DNA of 64,000 nucleotides from Collinsella sp. TM10-22 (GCF_003466125.1 NZ_QSOC01000008.1:15088-79087), one strand, 5' to 3'; shown: positions 32,566 to 41,430, counted from the stretch's first letter. A program made the numbers and translations. Notes: generated by a model not told the origin, from the letters alone.

Positions 32566-34413
32566 CTACTCGACAGTAACGCTTTTCGCCAGGTTTCGGG
32601 GTTGGTCGACGTCGCAGCCGCGCAGGATGGCGACCTCGCGGGCGAGCAGCTGCAGCGGGACGCTCGCCGTGATGGGGCTGAACACGTCGCGGACTGCCGG
32701 CACGCGGATGATGCAATCGGCGATCTTGTTGATCTCCTCGTCGCCCTCGGTGGCAACGACGATGACCTTGGCACCCCGCGCCTTGCACTCCATAAGGTTC
32801 GACACGGTCTTGTCGTAGGTGGCGCTCTTGGTGGCCACGGCGATGACAGGGAAGCCCGGGTCGATCAGGGCGATGGGGCCGTGCTTCATCTCACCGGCGG
32901 CGTAGGCCTCGGCGTGCAGGTAGCTGACCTCTTTGAGCTTGAGCGCGCCCTCGTAGGAAATGGCGGCGCCCATGCCGCGGCCCACGAACAGCGCCGATTG
33001 CGCGCCCTTGCACAGCAGGGCGGCCTCATGAACGGTCTCGGTTTGGGTATCCAAAATCCACTGGATCTGCTCGGCCGTATCGGAAAGCTCGCGGAACAGC
33101 ATGCGCGCCTGCTTGGTGGTCAGGCGGTACTTGACCTGCGCCAGCAGCAGCGCCAGCAGCGTCAGGCTCACAACCTGGCCGATAAAGCTCTTGGTCGAGG
33201 CGACCGCGATCTCCTTGTTGGCCTTGGTATAGATGACGCCGTCGCTCTCGCGCGCCACCGGGCTGCCCACCACATTGGTGATGCCGAAGACCTTGGCACC
33301 CTTGATGCGCGCGTCGCGAATGGCGGCAAGGGTATCGGCCGTCTCGCCCGACTGGGACACGGCCACAACAAGCGTCGTCGGCGTGATGATGGGGTTGCGG
33401 TAGCGGAACTCGCTTGCCGCCTCGACCTCGGTAGGAATACGAGCCCAGCCCTCAATGAGATTCTTAGCAATGAGGCCAGCGTGATAGCTGGTGCCGCAAG
33501 CGATCACGTAGACGCGGTCGATGTCGTTGAGCTCCTCGAGCGAAAGGCCCAGCTCGTCGATGTCGAGCTCGCCGGCTGGCGTCATACGACCGACCAGCGT
33601 GTCGCGCACGACGCGCGGCTGCTCGTGGATTTCCTTGAGCATGAAGTCGGGATAACCGCCCTTTTCGGCCATGTCCAGATCCCAGTCGATGTGAGTGACC
33701 TTGGGCTCGATAACATTGCCGGCCTCGTCGGTGTATTCGACGCCTGCGGGCGTGAGCTTGGCAAACTGACCGTCCTCGAGCACCACGACATCGCGGGTGG
33801 CGTCGATGAGTGCAATGACGTCGGAGGCGACATAGGCGCCGGTCTCGCCTGCGCCTACCACAATCGGGGAATCCTTGCGGGCTACGGCGATCACGCCGGG
33901 CTCGTCAGCGCACACTGCGGCCAGACCATAGGCACCGACCACGTGGGTGCAAGCCTCGCGCACGGAGGCCATCAGGTCGTGCGTCTCGGCATAGGCCTCT
34001 TCGATCAGATGCGCAAAGACCTCGGTATCGGTCTCGCTCTTAAAGTGGTGGCCGCGGCCCTCCAGCTCTTCGCGCAGCTCAGCGAAGTTCTCGATGATGC
34101 CGTTGTGGACGATGGCGATACGACCGTCGCAGCTGGTGTGGGGATGGGCGTTAACGACGGAGGGCTTGCCGTGGGTAGCCCAGCGGGTATGGCCGATGCC
34201 GCAGGTAGCGTCGCTGTCGATATTGGAAAGCTCGCTCTCCAGGCCCGCGACCTTGCCCACGCGGCGGATGACGTCGAGGTGAGCCGCGGCGCCCTCGCCC
34301 ACCTCGAGCGCAACGCCCGAGGAGTCATAGCCGCGATATTCCATGCGCTTGAGGCCCGTGACCAGGATGTTCTTTGCAATATCAGAGCCGGTGTAGCCGA
34401 CAATTCCGCACAT
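32566..34413 (-). CDS. glmS: Glucosamine-6-phosphate synthase (isomerising)
   Basis: 615 residues. The glutaminase half starts with the catalytic Cys (MCGIVGYTG) and has GIGHTRWATHGKPS. Two SIS isomerase domains follow, with SQSGETADTLAA and the C-terminal DQPRNLAKSVTVE tail. It converts fructose-6-phosphate and glutamine to glucosamine-6-phosphate, the start of peptidoglycan amino-sugar synthesis. It stands alone. No glmS ribozyme core was recognised upstream; instead the gene is preceded by a dense repeat cluster (34574-34909). Confidence 0.97.
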   Translation of the reverse strand: MCGIVGYTGSDIAKNILVTGLKRMEYRGYDSSGVALEVGEGAAAHLDVIRRVGKVAGLESELSNIDSDATCGIGHTRWATHGKPSVVNAHPHTSCDGRIAIVHNGIIENFAELREELEGRGHHFKSETDTEVFAHLIEEAYAETHDLMASVREACTHVVGAYGLAAVCADEPGVIAVARKDSPIVVGAGETGAYVASDVIALIDATRDVVVLEDGQFAKLTPAGVEYTDEAGNVIEPKVTHIDWDLDMAEKGGYPDFMLKEIHEQPRVVRDTLVGRMTPAGELDIDELGLSLEELNDIDRVYVIACGTSYHAGLIAKNLIEGWARIPTEVEAASEFRYRNPIITPTTLVVAVSQSGETADTLAAIRDARIKGAKVFGITNVVGSPVARESDGVIYTKANKEIAVASTKSFIGQVVSLTLLALLLAQVKYRLTTKQARMLFRELSDTAEQIQWILDTQTETVHEAALLCKGAQSALFVGRGMGAAISYEGALKLKEVSYLHAEAYAAGEMKHGPIALIDPGFPVIAVATKSATYDKTVSNLMECKARGAKVIVVATEGDEEINKIADCIIRVPAVRDVFSPITASVPLQLLAREVAILRGCDVDQPRNLAKSVTVE

Positions 34414-34573
34414 AGGATAAATCCCTTCGTTCGCGTGACTGCAAGACGTCCACGCACAGGGGGCGCTGAGACGTATAACGTTCGAGTATTGTACTCACGC
34501 AAGCGCAAGCTGATATACCAGAAGTGGTATCTCAACTTAGATACCACCCGATGCACACATGCCCAGCCGGTCC

Positions 34574-34613
34574 AAACCACCACAATGGGGACAGGCACCT
34601 TTAACGGTGGTTT
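34574..34613 (+). repeat. GGGAC-core hairpin, AACCACCAC family, copy 3 (variant)
   Basis: AAACCACCACAATGG, loop GGACAGGCA, then CCTTTAACGGTGGTTT. The loop is conserved while both arms have diverged. Confidence 0.8.
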
Positions 34614-34645
34614 GGGCCGGGGCGGCGGCTTATCCCGGCGAAAGA

Positions 34646-34781
34646 TCTCGATCTGTAACATCTGCGGCTCCGGAAGCCGGCTTAGTGTTACAGATCGAGA
34701 CATTACGGTTCGGCCCCTGCACTATGTCTCGATCTGTAACAGGTAGAGCCGGTTTTGCCGTCCAGATGTTACAGATCGAGA
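34646..34781. repeat. Two tandem palindromic units built on TCTCGATCTGTAAC
   Basis: The 14-mer occurs forward at 34646 and 34727 and reversed at 34687 and 34768. Each forward-reverse pair encloses 27 bases that form their own imperfect hairpin (around GCTCCGG-AAGCCGG in unit 1, AGAGCCGGTTTTGCCG in unit 2). Units repeat every 81 bp. Located between glmS and the lacI-type gene, both reading away from it. Confidence 0.85.
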
Positions 34782-34803
34782 CAATTGAAGGCCCGGGCAG
34801 CTC

Positions 34804-34842
34804 AAACCACCACAAAGGTGCCTGTCCCCTTCGTGGTGGTCC
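34804..34842 (-). repeat. GGGAC-core hairpin, AACCACCAC family, copy 4 (inverted loop)
   Basis: Arms as in copies 1-2 (one variant base), but the loop is TGCCTGTCC, the reverse complement of the others, so the element is inserted in opposite orientation. Confidence 0.82.
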
Positions 34843-34860
34843 GGGGCAGTAGCGGCGTTT

Positions 34861-34909
34861 CCCCAGATAAAACCTGCCAAAATAAACCTGTCCCTAATTG
34901 GCAGGTTTT
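34861..34909 (-). repeat. GGGAC-core hairpin, ACCTGCCAA family, copy 1
   Basis: A 12-bp perfect stem AAAACCTGCCAA/TTGGCAGGTTTT encloses AATAAACCTGTCCCTAA. Thirty-five bases (34861-34895) recur in reverse at 39618-39652. The right arm touches the -35 of the LacI-type promoter. Confidence 0.85.
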
Positions 34910-34938
34910 GACACCCTGCGGGCGGGCGATGCTACAAT
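34908..34938 (+). promoter_or_regulatory. Promoter of the LacI-family gene
   Basis: TTGACA (34908-34913) and TACAAT (34933-34938) with a 19-bp spacer, 36 bp before the ATG. The -35 overlaps the last bases of the adjacent hairpin. Confidence 0.5.
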
Positions 34939-34973
34939 CTGGCTTGTACTTGAAACGCATCAAAGGGGCCGCT

Positions 34974-36107
34974 ATGGCAAAGGTTAAAATCAGCGACGTC
35001 GCGCGCGAAGCCGGGGTTTCGCTGGGCACGGTATCCAACGCGCTCAACCACCCCGAAAAGCTGCGCCCCGAGACCCTCAAGCTCATTAACGAAACCATCA
35101 ATCGACTGGGCTACCTGCCCAACCAAAGCGCTCGTCAGCTTGCGGGCGGCGCCACCAAGTCCTTTGGCCTGGTGCTCCCCCGTCTCGATCACGGCTTTTC
35201 GCTCCAAATCGCCAGCGGCGCCCACAACGAGGCCCGCAAGCACGGCTACGATCTGCTCATCGCCAATGCCGATAACGACGATATTCTCGAGGATCATTAC
35301 CTGCGCTACTTTATGGGCACTCAGATGTCCGGCGTCATGGTTCAGCCCATGGCATCCCCCGACTGGCGCCCCGCCATGACCAAAATGCCCGTGCCGATCG
35401 TCCATCTGGACATCCACTGCTCCGAACCCGGTTACTACGTGGCCACCGACAACGAGGCACAGGGGCGCATTATCGCCGAGCTCGCCATCGCCCGCGACGC
35501 ACGCCATATCACCGTTGTGGGCAGAGCGGCATTTATGCAGCTCACCCTGCGCGTCCTTGGCATCCACAAAGCACTTGCCCTGCATCCCGATATCAAAATT
35601 GAGGTCATCGATGCCGGAGAGTGGAATACCGCAGCCGACGGCTACAGCATCGGTACCCAGATTGCCGAACGCCCTGCTGACGAGCGCCCCGATTTTGTCA
35701 TCGGCTTGACCGACGTATTGGCCTCGGGCGTTATCTCGGCGCTGACCGACAAAGGCATCTTCGTCCCCGAGCAGGTCCGTGTGGCCGGCTGCGACGGCAA
35801 CCCCCTTGCATGGAGCGGGTCTGTTCCCCTTACCACCGTGGCGCCGCCGGGCTACGAAATTGGCCGCAAGGGCGTACAGCTGCTCATGGAACAAATCGAG
35901 GATAAACCTGTCGCCAAGACCAAACGAGTCCGCATCGGCTCCGCCGCGCGCACCGTCACCACGGTCACGGCCAGCGAGGACATTAACCGTCAGGAGCTCG
36001 TGCGTCCCTTCTTGCTCGAGCGCGTAAGCACCCAAAATGCCAAGCCGCACCCGACGGGCCAACCCATGGTCCCGACAACCGACATCAACCTAGGCGCCTA
36101 CTTGTAA
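34974..36107 (+). CDS. LacI-family transcriptional regulator
   Basis: 377 residues from the ATG at 34974. The N-terminus VKISDVAREAGVSLGTVSNALNHPEKLRPETLKLINETINRLGYLPN is the LacI helix-turn-helix plus hinge. A periplasmic-binding-protein-like sensor domain follows (about 62-330) with GCDGNPLAWSGSVPLTTVAPP near the C-terminal lobe. The C-terminal 40 residues exceed the usual family end. It regulates carbohydrate genes in relatives; none is adjacent, so its target is elsewhere. A clear terminator follows. Confidence 0.9.
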   Translation: MAKVKISDVAREAGVSLGTVSNALNHPEKLRPETLKLINETINRLGYLPNQSARQLAGGATKSFGLVLPRLDHGFSLQIASGAHNEARKHGYDLLIANADNDDILEDHYLRYFMGTQMSGVMVQPMASPDWRPAMTKMPVPIVHLDIHCSEPGYYVATDNEAQGRIIAELAIARDARHITVVGRAAFMQLTLRVLGIHKALALHPDIKIEVIDAGEWNTAADGYSIGTQIAERPADERPDFVIGLTDVLASGVISALTDKGIFVPEQVRVAGCDGNPLAWSGSVPLTTVAPPGYEIGRKGVQLLMEQIEDKPVAKTKRVRIGSAARTVTTVTASEDINRQELVRPFLLERVSTQNAKPHPTGQPMVPTTDINLGAYL

Positions 36108-36110
36108 CAA

Positions 36111-36150
36111 AAAAACGCCGAAACGGAAACAGGCCCGCTGCGGCGTTTTT
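36111..36150 (+). terminator. Terminator of the LacI-family gene
   Basis: AAAAACGCCG faces CGGCGTTTTT, directly after the stop codon. Confidence 0.8.
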
Positions 36151-36321
36151 TACTGGCCCCATGCGCCCCCCGTTTAGCCGGACCTGCGGTTACGGATATT
36201 TATGGAATGTAATCCAATTTTCATTAACTTTTTTGTTAAAATAGACTCAATTCCATTTTTTTAGATATTTCCTATAAGTATTGATTTTGCTCCAGTTTTT
36301 TCTCGCCAAGAAAGGGGTTTC

Positions 36322-37527
36322 ATGAATCTGATTGATCGCAAACAGTACCTCGACTGGCTCATTTCGTGGAAAGACTCGCACGTCATCAAGGTCGTTTCGG
36401 GCGTGCGAAGGTCCGGCAAATCAAAGCTATTCGAAATCTACCGTAGCTACCTGCGCGATCATGGAATCACAGGTGACCAGGTTATATCCCTCAACTTTGA
36501 AGACCTGGAGTTCGAGTCGCTTACGTCATATAGAGCACTCTACGACTACATTTCCGCCAGACTCGTCCCCGATAAGATGAACTACGTTTTTCTGGACGAG
36601 ATACAGCACGTCGAGCATTTCGAAAAAGCCGTCGACAGTCTTTTTATCAAGGACAATGTCGACCTCTACATAACCGGTTCCAACGCCTATCTGCTCTCGA
36701 GCGAGCTGGCTACTTTGCTCTCCGGTCGCTACGTAGAGCTCAAGATGCTGCCCCTATCCTTTAAAGAGTTTTGCTCGGCAAAAACCAATGACGGAAAGGC
36801 TCCCGCGCAGTTGTTTGACGAGTACATCACCCGGGGCTCTTTTCCCTTTATCGCCGAGACGGGTATTCAGGGACCCCAGGCGCGCGATTATCTTATGAGC
36901 CTCTACGATACCATCGTCATACGCGACGTTATCGAACGCCTGAAGGTCTCGGACGTCCCGACCCTGCGCGATATCACCAAGTTCCTACTCCATAGCATTG
37001 GAAACCGGATCTCGATTAAAAAAATCTCCGACACGCTCTCGTCCAACGGCAACAAAACCGACCAGAAAACCGTAGCCAAGTACCTCAAAGGCTTAACAGA
37101 CAGCCTTGTGCTGTACTTTGCTCCGCGCTATAACGTGCGCGGTCGGCAGCTTCTTTCAACAAACGGCAAATACTACGCCGTTGACCTTGGACTTAGAGGC
37201 GCTCTTGTCAAAACCCAAAGCAGCGATATCGGTCATATCCTCGAAAATGTTGTTTATCTCGAGCTCCTACGCCGTGGATACGACGTCTACGTGGGCGATA
37301 TCGACGGCGGGGAAATCGATTTTGTTGCCCTAAACTCAGACGAGACAGCCTATTTTCAGGTTTCAGCCACAACGCTCGACGAAACCACCCTCAATCGAGA
37401 GTTGGCCCCCTTTAAGAAAGTCCGAGACAACTACCCCAAGACGCTTCTTACGCTCGACACGCTGTTTGCGGACGCGAACTACGAAGGAGTCCGCAAGCGC
37501 AACGTGATCGACTGGCTCCTTGAGTAA
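36322..37527 (+). CDS. AAA ATPase with DUF4143 domain
   Basis: 401 residues with an AAGAAAGGGG site. The N-terminal AAA_14 domain has Walker A VRRSGKSKL and Walker B YVFLDEIQHV, and the C-terminal DUF4143 domain ends in a PD-(D/E)xK-like stretch (DGGEIDFVALNSDETAYFQVS). These proteins are common in gut bacteria and of unproven function. Its codon use is less GC-biased than neighbours, and about 150 bp of AT-rich DNA lies upstream. Together these suggest horizontal acquisition. A toxin-antitoxin or defence role has been proposed for relatives but nothing here proves it. Confidence 0.86.
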   Translation: MNLIDRKQYLDWLISWKDSHVIKVVSGVRRSGKSKLFEIYRSYLRDHGITGDQVISLNFEDLEFESLTSYRALYDYISARLVPDKMNYVFLDEIQHVEHFEKAVDSLFIKDNVDLYITGSNAYLLSSELATLLSGRYVELKMLPLSFKEFCSAKTNDGKAPAQLFDEYITRGSFPFIAETGIQGPQARDYLMSLYDTIVIRDVIERLKVSDVPTLRDITKFLLHSIGNRISIKKISDTLSSNGNKTDQKTVAKYLKGLTDSLVLYFAPRYNVRGRQLLSTNGKYYAVDLGLRGALVKTQSSDIGHILENVVYLELLRRGYDVYVGDIDGGEIDFVALNSDETAYFQVSATTLDETTLNRELAPFKKVRDNYPKTLLTLDTLFADANYEGVRKRNVIDWLLE

Positions 37528-37594
37528 CTTGTAGCGTCATAACCCTCCGCCAGCTCCTTACCAAGGCCGCAGCCCCAGTCGCTTAAAGCACAAT

Positions 37595-37641
37595 GCCCCT
37601 CTTATCAGCCAAAACAGCAATCTTGGCGTGATAAGAGGGGC
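37595..37641 (+). terminator. Long-stem hairpin after the DUF4143 gene
   Basis: GCCCCTCTTATCA faces TGATAAGAGGGGC (13 bp perfect), with GCCAA/TTGGC continuing the stem inward. A GGCGCC-TCCACGCA-GGCGCC hairpin follows at 37652-37671. It separates two convergent genes. Confidence 0.6.
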
Positions 37642-37728
37642 TGACTGCGTCGGCGCCTCCACGCAGGCGCCGTTGCCGCCACCGTCCCGCGGGATCGGGC
37701 GCGGGACATGGCGACTCACGTACAAACG

Positions 37729-38379
37729 CTAACACACGGCCTTGACCGCCGCCGTCAGATCGAACAACGTGTCGAGCACGGCCTCGCAGCCATCCACCAC
37801 GTCCTGCGGCAGCGGCACGATATCGGGGACGGCAAAGACGTGGCAGCCGGCCGTGATGCCCGAGACGCAGCCGTTGCGTGAGTCCTCGACCACGGCGCAC
37901 TCCTCGGGAGCAAAGCCCGCGCGCTCGCAGGCGAGCAGGTACATCTCGGGATCGGGCTTGCCGTGCGCGACGTCATCGCCGCAGGTCACCGTTTCAAACT
38001 TGTCAAAGAGACCGACCATCTTAAGGTTGCGCTCGGCGGTAACGTGGCGCGACGACGTCGCGAGGCCCACGTGATAGCCCGCAGCCAGCAGCTCGTCGAG
38101 GCACTCGGCGGCGCCGGCCTTAAGCTCCAGGTCGGTCTTGACCATCTCGTCGCGAATCTCCCTATGGCGACGATAGATTGCCTCAGCGGTTTCGCAGCTG
38201 TCGTAATGCTCCTCAAGGATGCCCATGACGTCGGGCAGCGTACGACCGATAAACTGATGGATCAGCGCATCATCAATCGCGAATCCCAGCTCGGCCGCGC
38301 CCGCCTTCCACGCCTTGATACCCAAACGCTCGGTATCGACCAGCGTTCCGTCCATGTCAAAAATAACGGCATTGATCAT
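37729..38379 (-). CDS. HAD-superfamily hydrolase, beta-phosphoglucomutase-like subfamily
   Basis: 216 residues from the ATG at 38379, with GGGGGA ahead; the frame to 38466 lacks a site. Motif I is FDMDGTLVDTE, motif II is ATSSRH, motif III is the Lys of HGKPDPEMYLLA, motif IV is VVEDSRNG. A helical cap (about 15-85) is the subclass I type. It is probably a sugar-phosphate phosphatase or mutase; the substrate cannot be told. Divergent from larE. Confidence 0.87.
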   Translation of the reverse strand: MINAVIFDMDGTLVDTERLGIKAWKAGAAELGFAIDDALIHQFIGRTLPDVMGILEEHYDSCETAEAIYRRHREIRDEMVKTDLELKAGAAECLDELLAAGYHVGLATSSRHVTAERNLKMVGLFDKFETVTCGDDVAHGKPDPEMYLLACERAGFAPEECAVVEDSRNGCVSGITAGCHVFAVPDIVPLPQDVVDGCEAVLDTLFDLTAAVKAVC

Positions 38380-38490
38380 ATCGGTCCCCCATCGCTTCGC
38401 GCTTCTGTACTCCCGCAACTTTACCGCACCTGTAGACTTGTATATAACGTATATAGCATATTGCATTTTCGTTACATAGATAGAAGTCTT

Positions 38491-38518
38491 ATGACAAGCG
38501 GCTCGGTAGGATTATAGT
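38491..38518 (+). promoter_or_regulatory. Promoter of larE
   Basis: ATGACA (38491-38496) and TATAGT (38513-38518) with a 16-bp spacer, 35 bp before the ATG. Confidence 0.55.
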
Positions 38519-38552
38519 TTTCGACCGAGTACTCAACGGCAAGGATCGATTC

Positions 38553-39431
38553 ATGCTTTCAGACACCACCGCACCTGCAGAGGGGCTTCAGGACAAACTC
38601 ACAGCGCTCGAGCAGCTGCTTTTGGCATACGGACGCGTCGCCATTGGCTTTTCCGGCGGCGTCGACAGCAGCTTTCTGGCCGCGGTCTGCGCCCGCATCA
38701 TGCCCGCCAGCACGCTTCTCGTTCACCTCACCACGCCGCTCATCGGCACGCCCGAGCAGGCTTCGTTTGAGCGGTCCGTTGACGGGCAGGCCAATGAGGG
38801 GCCGCATTTTAAGCTCCCCGTGCTCAATCTTTCGGTCGATCAGCTGCGGCTCCCCCAAGTAGCCTGCAACGATGCCGACCGCTGCTACCACTGCAAGCGC
38901 GCCGGCTTTACCGCCATCGTCAACCACGCCAAGTCGCTGGGCTTTCCCACCGTCATCGACGGCAGCAACGCAAGCGACCGCGGTGACTACCGCCCCGGCA
39001 TGCGCGCTGCCCAGGAGCTCGGCGTACGCTCCCCTCTCATGGAGGTCGGCTTTACCAAGGACGAGGAGCGCGAGTTGCTGCGCGCCTGGGGATACCCCGT
39101 CTGGAACCTGCCGGCAGGAGCCTGCCTGGCCACGCGTGTCCCCACGGGCGAGGAGCTCACGCGCGAGAAGGTCGATGTAATCCGCACCTGTGAGGACTAC
39201 CTGCACGACCTTGGCCTGGACCAGGTCCGCGCACGCCTCGTCGGCGGCTGCATGCATATCGAAGCCGCTCCCGCAGATCTCGCTAAGATTGCCGCCCTCG
39301 GCAGTGCCGCCGTCGACGGCGAGGGCAAGACCCCGTTGCCCGCCGCCATCGAGTCCGCGCTGCGCGAGCTGGGCTGCGCCCACATCTTCCCCGAGGTCAC
39401 CCCCTACATCCACGGCAACATGAACCTTTAG
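38553..39431 (+). CDS. larE: LarE-type ATP-dependent sulfur transferase (PP-loop)
   Basis: 292 residues. The PP-loop SGGVDSS (34-40) binds ATP. DRCYHCKR (Cys111, Cys114) and GACLATRVPTG (Cys191, aligning with the sacrificial Cys of Lactobacillus LarE) are diagnostic. Additional Cys at 213 and 233 leave open a cluster-bearing, catalytic form. LarE sulfurates the pyridinium cofactor of nickel lactate racemase with LarB and LarC; these and LarA are absent here, so the gene is an orphan and could sulfurate something else. Confidence 0.88.
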   Translation: MLSDTTAPAEGLQDKLTALEQLLLAYGRVAIGFSGGVDSSFLAAVCARIMPASTLLVHLTTPLIGTPEQASFERSVDGQANEGPHFKLPVLNLSVDQLRLPQVACNDADRCYHCKRAGFTAIVNHAKSLGFPTVIDGSNASDRGDYRPGMRAAQELGVRSPLMEVGFTKDEERELLRAWGYPVWNLPAGACLATRVPTGEELTREKVDVIRTCEDYLHDLGLDQVRARLVGGCMHIEAAPADLAKIAALGSAAVDGEGKTPLPAAIESALRELGCAHIFPEVTPYIHGNMNL

Positions 39432-39458
39432 GTTACGCCGTTTTACAAACGGCGTAAC
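39432..39458 (+). terminator. Hairpin after larE
   Basis: GTTACGCCGTTT-TAC-AAACGGCGTAAC, a perfect 12-bp stem starting at the stop codon. Confidence 0.6.
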
Positions 39459-39607
39459 TGCTCGGCGCTGCGCAGGCCCCGGGCGCGGCAATCTGACGTT
39501 CAACTTCACGGGCGCGACCAAAAGGTCAGCGCCCGCTTGTTTCACGTCACCTTACCGCACCCGGAGCCTGCTCGCTCGCATATGCTCAACCTGGACTGCG
39601 TTAACTG

Positions 39608-39652
39608 ACCTACCAAAAGGGACAGGTTTATTTTGGCAGGTTTTATCTGGGG
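39608..39652 (+). repeat. GGGAC-core hairpin, ACCTGCCAA family, copy 2
   Basis: ACCTACCAAAA faces TTTTGGCAGGT (one mismatch) around GGGACAGGTTTA. Bases 39618-39652 are the exact reverse complement of 34861-34895. It lies between larE and the AlbA_2 regulator, which converge. Confidence 0.85.
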
Positions 39653-39726
39653 AAATATCGCGAGACAATCGCCCCTCCAGCACCCATCTGGCCTCGAGAG
39701 ACACTAGAGAGGCGACCCGGCTGCAT

Positions 39727-41427
39727 CTACTTCTTCCGATAGCGGCGGTTGCGGCTCGTCGATGAACCCATTACTTCAATGAGTCCTTTATCCGCCATTT
39801 TTGGCAGATGGTAACGGACGGACGAAATCTTAACCCCCGATGCAACCGCTATTTCTCGCGCCGTCATATCCATTCCGGCGCTGAGAGCCTCCAGGATCCT
39901 ATCCGCCGTCGAAGCTGACAATTCTCTGCTCATATCGATAATTTCAAACGTGTCTTTGCCACATTTTGACAGGACATGTTTATCGACAAGGCCCCCGCAG
40001 ATCAGGCGAATGTCATCCGAATCCCACTTCAAAGCCTCTCGTATTTTTTGAACATCGCATACGCACCCATGCTCCCGCATAAACATGAGCAATGTTTCCT
40101 CGCGATGCGTCAGTTCGGTGTCCACATGGCCCTGAATCCACATGCGGTTTTCAGCAAGCTCCGCCCCGTGCCGGGAAAGCAGCACCGTAAACGAATCGGC
40201 CTTAACGATAAATTTCGGCCTGCCAAGCGAACGAGACTCCATCTCGCGAATCATAGCCGGGATGCCAGATCCCTGACTTTCCGCAACAGCCCCCTCAGCA
40301 TGCTCTAACGGCGTCGCCCCCATCAGGCTCATGAGCTTTGGGTTTCGGCAGCGCGATTCCCCGTCCGCAAGATTGTCCACCGTCTTTCCGCCCCAAAGCC
40401 CGCCGGGGTTTTTGATCTCTATTCTGTCTGGGTAGATATCGACGCTCACGGCCTGCCCCACAAACATGGGCGAATACTCTCGATGGATGCAGGCATTCGC
40501 CAAGGCCTCGCGCAAAACCTCCTGGGGTACTTCCCAATCTTCCCTTCTACCAGCGCCTCGCACTATCGCCGCTTTGCGCAAGTTTCGTCCGATCGCAGCG
40601 AGGGCATCTTCGATGCAAGCCGGAATCGGGCCATCGCACAACTGGCGGTCAATAAACCGGGGTTGCCCAGGAGCAGATTTTTCCACATCGGAATGAACGG
40701 CGACATCGATCATCAGCTTAGGATAGAACTGCTGGGGGTAGATTCCCGCCGACAGCAGCCCCGCGAGCTTCACAGCTCCATCCTTTGTAGTGATATTGAG
40801 TCTGGCCAGCTGCTTTTCCAGCGTATCGGCCCCGCGCAAAACGCGCGGGGTCTGCAGCCGGCGATTTGCGATAATGGACCGCACGACATCTGGATCCAAA
40901 TCCTCGACTGTTGCCTCCGAAACCACCGTACCGTCTGCATCGCTCGGAAGCAACGCACTCTGTAGCTCATATAGCTCAGCGGGCGACATCTTGATATCTT
41001 TATCATCCACGCGCTTGTAGCTACCGTTCTGCACGCCGCGCGCGCCGATATAGCATGGCTTCGCTTTGAGCTCAAGTTCAAAGATGCGCACCAGAAGTAC
41101 CTGGAGCCCGTCGACCTCGCCTCGATCAAGCTCATACCGTGGCGCATGGGTCACCACCGCCGCTGAGCCTCCGTCTCCGATACCCGAAACAAACTGGTCG
41201 CGCACCCTGTCGATAGCAAAGTTGGCAGAAGGAACAAATCCTTCGGCTTCGTTCAGGCCCAAAATAATGAGCCCGCCCGCAGTGTTCGCAAAAGCACTCA
41301 CTGTCTCCCATACGTCTGCACTCAATTTATTCGTGCAGGCTTTAACTTCTACCGATGCGTCATCGGTCCCCCGCCTGCGAAGGCGCTCAACGATAAGGCC
41401 AAGAGGTTCATCCAACAGCATTGGCAT
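39727..41427 (-). CDS. AlbA_2 (Schlafen-like) ATP-binding regulator with winged helix
   Basis: 566 residues. The N-terminal AlbA_2/divergent AAA-4 domain (about 15-130) shows VEVKACTNKLSADVWETVSAFANTAGGLIILGL. A middle region has ALANACIHREYSP and KNPGGLWGG, resembling the HATPase-like COG2865 core. The C-terminus (about 500-566) is a winged helix (AREIAVASGVKISSVRYHLPKMADKGLI) with a basic tail RNRRYRKK. It is a putative DNA-binding regulator. Ten TCTCTCTAA-type repeats lie upstream, one covering the AGAGAG that serves as ribosome-binding site, which points to autoregulation. Confidence 0.83.
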   Translation of the reverse strand: MPMLLDEPLGLIVERLRRRGTDDASVEVKACTNKLSADVWETVSAFANTAGGLIILGLNEAEGFVPSANFAIDRVRDQFVSGIGDGGSAAVVTHAPRYELDRGEVDGLQVLLVRIFELELKAKPCYIGARGVQNGSYKRVDDKDIKMSPAELYELQSALLPSDADGTVVSEATVEDLDPDVVRSIIANRRLQTPRVLRGADTLEKQLARLNITTKDGAVKLAGLLSAGIYPQQFYPKLMIDVAVHSDVEKSAPGQPRFIDRQLCDGPIPACIEDALAAIGRNLRKAAIVRGAGRREDWEVPQEVLREALANACIHREYSPMFVGQAVSVDIYPDRIEIKNPGGLWGGKTVDNLADGESRCRNPKLMSLMGATPLEHAEGAVAESQGSGIPAMIREMESRSLGRPKFIVKADSFTVLLSRHGAELAENRMWIQGHVDTELTHREETLLMFMREHGCVCDVQKIREALKWDSDDIRLICGGLVDKHVLSKCGKDTFEIIDMSRELSASTADRILEALSAGMDMTAREIAVASGVKISSVRYHLPKMADKGLIEVMGSSTSRNRRYRKK

Positions 41428-41430
41428 TCC

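Noticed and set aside
34414-34573. Possible glmS ribozyme
   Set aside because: No conserved ribozyme core recognised in the short leader.
32482-34746. A 754-codon plus-strand open frame opposite glmS
   Set aside because: It is antisense to a complete, well-matched glmS and its product is rich in Gly, His, Arg and Asp with no domain. High GC makes such shadow frames common here.
34574-34909. Possible CRISPR array
   Set aside because: Repeats are palindromic elements of two families with unequal spacing, no uniform spacer set and no cas genes.
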